A stretch of DNA of 64,000 nt from positions 6,572,001 through 6,636,000 of the forward strand of contig NZ_CP176395.1 in assembly GCF_046244365.1 (NCBI RefSeq), read 5' to 3'. The translations under genes were made by a program, and so were the position numbers. Within the stretch, counting starts at the first letter, position 1. The number at the start of each line of letters is the position of its first letter. The notes below the pieces were generated by a model. That model worked only from the letters and a program-made list of their open reading frames with translations. It searched no databases and was not told the origin of the DNA. The stretch comes from Paenibacillus_V sp046244365. Lineage in GTDB: Bacteria > Bacillota > Bacilli > Paenibacillales > NBRC-103111. Shown here in pieces: positions 61,104 to 64,000 of the stretch.

Positions 61104-61225
61104 CGGCAGCTTATACGAAGGAAGCGCGATTAATCAGCATGGGGATTCCCCCCGGACAGTAAAATCGTTCTGCGGAAGGCTCATAGGTTTCATGCAAGTG
61201 GGTAACGATAGGAGGAACGGACATC

Positions 61226-62446
61226 ATGATCGTCACACAAAACGAACATTTGCATAACGTCGCCGAAAGAGCCGGCCTTCTCATGGAGAAGGAGCGGCTC
61301 GATGCGCTGGTCGCCGTTAGCTGCGAAAACTTTTATTATTTATCCGGCTACCAGAGCGCCTTCATGTATACGCTGCGCATGAATGAAGTGGCTTTGGCCG
61401 TCCGGTTTCGGGACCCGAACCTTAAAACGGTCCTGCTCATGAACGAATTCGAAGCCGCCGGCGTACCGGACGAACTGGCCGCTCATTGCGAAATCCGGAC
61501 GTATCCGACATGGGTGGATGTGGACGATCCTTACGGTCTCCGCGGCGGCAAATATGAAGGGAAACGGCCGGTCGCGCCGCAAGCCGAAGAAATGTTCGGC
61601 ATGCTCGGCCAAGTGCTTGCGGAATACGGCATTTCGGATGGCGGCAAAATCGCGGTCGAGCTGAGCGCCATGCGCTATCCCGCAGTTACGGCATTGCGGC
61701 GAACGGCAGGCGCCTTCGACTTCGTCGAAGCGAACCCCGTGTTTACCGAGCTGCGTGCCGTGAAAACGCCATGGGAGATCGAGCAGCTGCGCAAAGGCTG
61801 CGCCTTTGCCGAAACCGGCATTGCCGAAACGGTGCGCGCGATCGGCCCGGGAAGCTCCGCTGCGGAAATCGTGAACGTTTTCCGGAGGGCTTTGATGGAC
61901 CATGCGGAGGGTCATGCCGCCCGCTTTCATATGATCTCGGCGGGCGACCGTTTCGCGCCGGTGCACCGGTTCGACACGAGCCCGTCCAAGCCGGGCGACC
62001 TCGTCAAGTTTGACGTAGGCGTCGATGTGCTGGGCTACGGCTCGGATATCGCCCGTACGTTCGTGTTCGGATCCCCGTCCGATACGGCCAAACGCGTTTA
62101 CGATGCGCTGCGCGCCGGACACGACAGGCTCTTGCAGCTGATCGAGCCCGGGATGCCGATGCAAGCCGCGTTTCACGAGGGGATGGACGTGATTCGCCGG
62201 ACCGGACTGGACAACTACAACAGAGGGCATCTCGGACATAGCGCGGGCCTCAGCCTTGCCGCCGAGGAAGCTCCCTTCATCAGCCCGTCCGAGGCGGCCG
62301 TTTTCGTGCCCGGCATGGTCGTTTGTCTGGAGACGCCTTACTACGGGTACGGCGTCGGCTCGATCATGATCGAGGATATGGTGCTCGTCACCGGGAGCGG
62401 CTGCGAGCGGCTCAACAAGCTTTCGCGGGATTTGATTTCGTTGTAG
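61226..62446 (+). CDS. M24-family metallopeptidase (Xaa-Pro peptidase / creatinase fold)
   Basis: A 406-residue protein with an N-terminal creatinase_N domain (1-170) and a pita-bread catalytic domain. All five metal ligands are kept: Asp 263, Asp 274 (VKFDVGVDVLGYGSDIARTF), His 338 (GHLGHSAGL), Glu 369 (CLETPYYG), Glu 383 (MIEDMVLV). So it should be a metalloenzyme, not a metal-free creatinase. Ribosome site AGGAGG. It follows the importer ATPase by 122 bases and likely processes the imported compound. Confidence 0.92.
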   Translation: MIVTQNEHLHNVAERAGLLMEKERLDALVAVSCENFYYLSGYQSAFMYTLRMNEVALAVRFRDPNLKTVLLMNEFEAAGVPDELAAHCEIRTYPTWVDVDDPYGLRGGKYEGKRPVAPQAEEMFGMLGQVLAEYGISDGGKIAVELSAMRYPAVTALRRTAGAFDFVEANPVFTELRAVKTPWEIEQLRKGCAFAETGIAETVRAIGPGSSAAEIVNVFRRALMDHAEGHAARFHMISAGDRFAPVHRFDTSPSKPGDLVKFDVGVDVLGYGSDIARTFVFGSPSDTAKRVYDALRAGHDRLLQLIEPGMPMQAAFHEGMDVIRRTGLDNYNRGHLGHSAGLSLAAEEAPFISPSEAAVFVPGMVVCLETPYYGYGVGSIMIEDMVLVTGSGCERLNKLSRDLISL

Positions 62447-62687
62447 ATGTGGTGTGCTGCTTTGACCCTATGGTGCAGCTTTTCGGCGGAATAATCAGTC
62501 AGCGTTCGGAAAGAGTCAATGACAACCTCATGCAGAAAAGAGCCCCCTTGCTAGGGAACTCGCCATGACATAGCCTCCCTTTCCTGCGGTTCTACCTTTA
62601 AAGTTGCTAGTTTAACGCGCAGTCTGCATTCTCGGCCGGTTAGGCCGTTCTGGTGATAATGAGCAAAAATATCTCCCTCATTCGAAT

Positions 62688-62735
62688 GGGGCTGTCTCAG
62701 GTCTTTTTTGACCTTTGAGTCAGCCCCTTTGTTTT
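62688..62735 (+). terminator. Terminator of the tetR-importer-M24 operon
   Basis: GGGGCTGTCTCAGGTC pairs with GACCTTTGAGTCAGCCCC around a T-rich loop, then TTTGTTTT. Confidence 0.75.
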
Positions 62736-62763
62736 AAGCCTACGAGAGGACTCTATCGAGGCC

Positions 62764-62974
62764 TTAGTGAACCTGAGTTCACTATTTATGAACCTACGTT
62801 CACTATTTTTACTTCATCCCCCCTTTTTCAGGCGGATAGTGAAGCAAACGGGACTATTTGGCCGAGAGGTTCACTAATAGTGAACTTTTCTTCCCTATAT
62901 CGCTTGGAGGCACATGTTTGAACTTGGATAGTGAATTTTGGTTCAGTATTAGTGAACTTATGTTCACTATTTTT
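62764..62974. repeat. GTTCACTA palindromic interspersed element, copy C
   Basis: Third copy with the core GATAGTGAAGCAAACGGG followed by ACTATTTGGCC and the GTTCACTAATAGTGAAC palindrome at 62870-62886, then further palindromic half-sites to 62974. Confidence 0.75.
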
Positions 62975-63013
62975 CCATTTCGGAGTTAGTTTCCATTAAC
63001 TTAGTGTTCGGAA

Positions 63014-63099
63014 CTCGTTGTGCGGGGCCGGTGTGCGGAGCTGGTGTGCGGAGCTGGTCTGCGGGAGCTCGTTGCGCGGAGCTTGTGTGCGAGCTCGTA
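63014..63099. repeat. Short GTGCGGAGCTGG tandem repeats
   Basis: Units such as GTGTGCGGAGCTG and TTGCGCGGAGCTTG recur with period 12-15 in a GC-rich block directly after element copy C. Confidence 0.5.
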
Positions 63100-63101
63100 A
63101 T

Positions 63102-63149
63102 AAGAGGCTGTCTCGATAACCATTCTGATGGTTATCGAGACAGCCTCTT
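63102..63149. terminator. Perfect 22-base-pair hairpin
   Basis: Arms 63102-63123 and 63128-63149 are fully complementary around TCTG. It ends 20 bases before the stop of the minus-strand beta-helix gene. T runs on both sides are short, so termination is likely but its strength is unsure. Confidence 0.6.
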
Positions 63150-63169
63150 CGTCTTTCATTCGTCAGCCG

Positions 63170-64000
63170 CTAGTTCGGCGTCGTCGAAAAGCTCCCGTCA
63201 TTGTTCCGGTTGCCCGCTCCGAACAAGGTGGACGTGTTCGAGTTTTTGACGCCGTTTACCGTTCCGCCGTTGCGGCAGTCGTTGTTCGTCAGCACGTTCG
63301 CGCTTCCCGCCCCCTTCAAATAGATGCCGTAAGCCGGTTTATTCGTCAGGCTTCCTCTGCGGCAAACGTTGCTCTGCACCGACGAATCCGTGCAGCCGTC
63401 CAGGACGATATTGCTGTAGGTCGCGTTCAAGTTTACCCCGTTGCCGGTGCAGGAATTGCCCGCTACGAGATTGTTCGCTCCGCTGTCGACCCGTATGCCG
63501 TCTTCTCCGTTCCATTCCGAGATGTTGTTGCTGATCGCGTTGTCGCTGGAATTGACGGAAGCGATGATGCCGATCTTGTTTCTCGTCGTCTTGTTGCCGG
63601 ACACGATATTATGAAGGGCCGTATACAAATAAATGCCGTAATCCGTATTCCGGTCGACCAGATTGCCGACGATCTGGTTATACGAGGAGCTGATCAGGAT
63701 CCCCCAATAGCCGTTCGCTTCCACCACATTATCGGCAATGAGGTTATCTTCGCCCGACATGATAGACGTCCAGGACGCATTCGCGCCTACGTAAATCCCC
63801 TGAAAATTGCCTGCACAGCGGTTTCCGACAATTTGGATGCGATTGCTGTTCAGCGCGCTTATCGCATAATTGGACTGATGGCCGTTAAGCGAGTTCCCGC
63901 TTACGGTGCAATCCTTCGCCAGAAAGATCGATACGCCTCTGCCTCCGTTACCGGTAAACGTATTGCCGCTGATTACGAACCCTTCGTTATACCGGTTCAT
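63170..64000 (-). CDS. Right-handed beta-helix repeat protein (NosD/pectate-lyase-like), 5' part missing
   Basis: The last 276 codons of a gene whose start lies past base 64000; the ATG at the window edge is internal. It is made of about 22-residue beta-helix coils (GFVISGNTFTGNGGRGVSIF, NQIVGNLVDRNTDYGIYLYT, NAISNNISEWNGEDGIRVDS) with the Asn-ladder typical of parallel beta-helices. Such proteins bind or cut polysaccharides, often secreted. Function cannot be stated without the N-terminus. Confidence 0.88.
   Translation of the reverse strand: MNRYNEGFVISGNTFTGNGGRGVSIFLAKDCTVSGNSLNGHQSNYAISALNSNRIQIVGNRCAGNFQGIYVGANASWTSIMSGEDNLIADNVVEANGYWGILISSSYNQIVGNLVDRNTDYGIYLYTALHNIVSGNKTTRNKIGIIASVNSSDNAISNNISEWNGEDGIRVDSGANNLVAGNSCTGNGVNLNATYSNIVLDGCTDSSVQSNVCRRGSLTNKPAYGIYLKGAGSANVLTNNDCRNGGTVNGVKNSNTSTLFGAGNRNNDGSFSTTPN

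Larger units (their letters stand above)
62447..63169. other. Gene-free stretch with terminators and repeats
   Basis: About 720 bases: terminator of the M24 gene (62688-62735), GTTCACTA element copy C (62764-62974), GTGCGGAGCTGG repeats (63014-63099) and a long hairpin (63102-63149). No gene seen. Confidence 0.7.

Noticed and set aside
61226..62446. True creatinase (creatine amidinohydrolase)
   Set aside because: All five M24 metal ligands are conserved, whereas creatinase does not use metals.

Overview
The window looks like chromosome of a Paenibacillaceae bacterium (Paenibacillus/Cohnella-like, Bacillales). The reasons are the strong AGGAGG-type ribosome sites with frequent GTG/TTG starts, LplB/YtcP-type sugar importers paired with YesM/YesN-type regulators, a YtdP-type membrane AraC regulator, YtoI, Bacillus Yod-family enzymes, CcpA-type cre sites and T-tailed hairpin terminators. 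No rRNA, tRNA, CRISPR array, phage or insertion sequence was seen. Most genes to about 56 kb lie on the minus strand; 56.2-62.4 kb is mainly plus.

Layout. 0-5.3 kb: carbohydrate ABC importer (two permeases, binding lipoprotein) and its membrane AraC regulator, with cre-like sites. 5.3-7.9 kb: decayed AraC fragment, inverted repeat, small cytochrome c lipoprotein, a conserved protein of unknown function. 8.0-22.5 kb: amino-acid/amine catabolic island. Eight minus-strand genes (glutamate dehydrogenase, YodT aminotransferase, CoA-transferase A/B, thiolase, YodQ-like deacylase, GabT, aldehyde dehydrogenase) end at one terminator; a divergent PucR regulator, a creatininase-family enzyme and a polar amino-acid ABC importer follow. 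22.7-27.8 kb: glyoxylate shunt (aceA, aceB) flanked by two tiny CxxC proteins, with the YtoI regulator upstream. 28-34.4 kb: iron/2-oxoglutarate-type dioxygenase, AraC and DeoR regulators, two endonuclease/exonuclease/phosphatase (EEP) proteins (one fused to a LamG-like domain), a coiled-coil protein. 35.7-44.4 kb: second sugar importer with YesM/YesN and a Gfo/Idh oxidoreductase. 44.5-49.9 kb: metallophosphoesterase, glnS, LysM-M23 endopeptidase, kinase-like protein, DUF3221-like lipoprotein. 51.1-54.8 kb: fixABCX plus a small protein. 55.1-58.0 kb: ArsR-type regulator divergent from a GH2 glycosidase. 58.0-62.4 kb: TetR regulator, second amino-acid importer and M24 metallopeptidase. 63.1 kb to the end: a beta-helix repeat protein cut by the window edge.

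How the genes may work together. The eight enzymes of the 8-17 kb island can be ordered into a complete route from an N-acetylated beta-amino acid (best fit: N6-acetyl-beta-lysine) through a beta-keto acid, its CoA ester, thiolysis, deacetylation to 4-aminobutyrate and oxidation to succinate. Glutamate dehydrogenase would recycle the amino acceptor and the neighbouring importer would supply substrate. This is inference from family knowledge and gene order. Acetyl-CoA from such a route would suit the glyoxylate shunt encoded next door.

The other striking feature is non-coding. About 210 bp elements built from the palindrome GTTCACTATTAGTGAAC and a CGGACTATT-containing core occur three times (34.9, 50.7 and 62.8 kb). 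Each sits in a large intergenic gap beside an unrelated degenerate tandem array. One of those arrays is a decayed expansion of the 3' end of the adjacent oxidoreductase gene.
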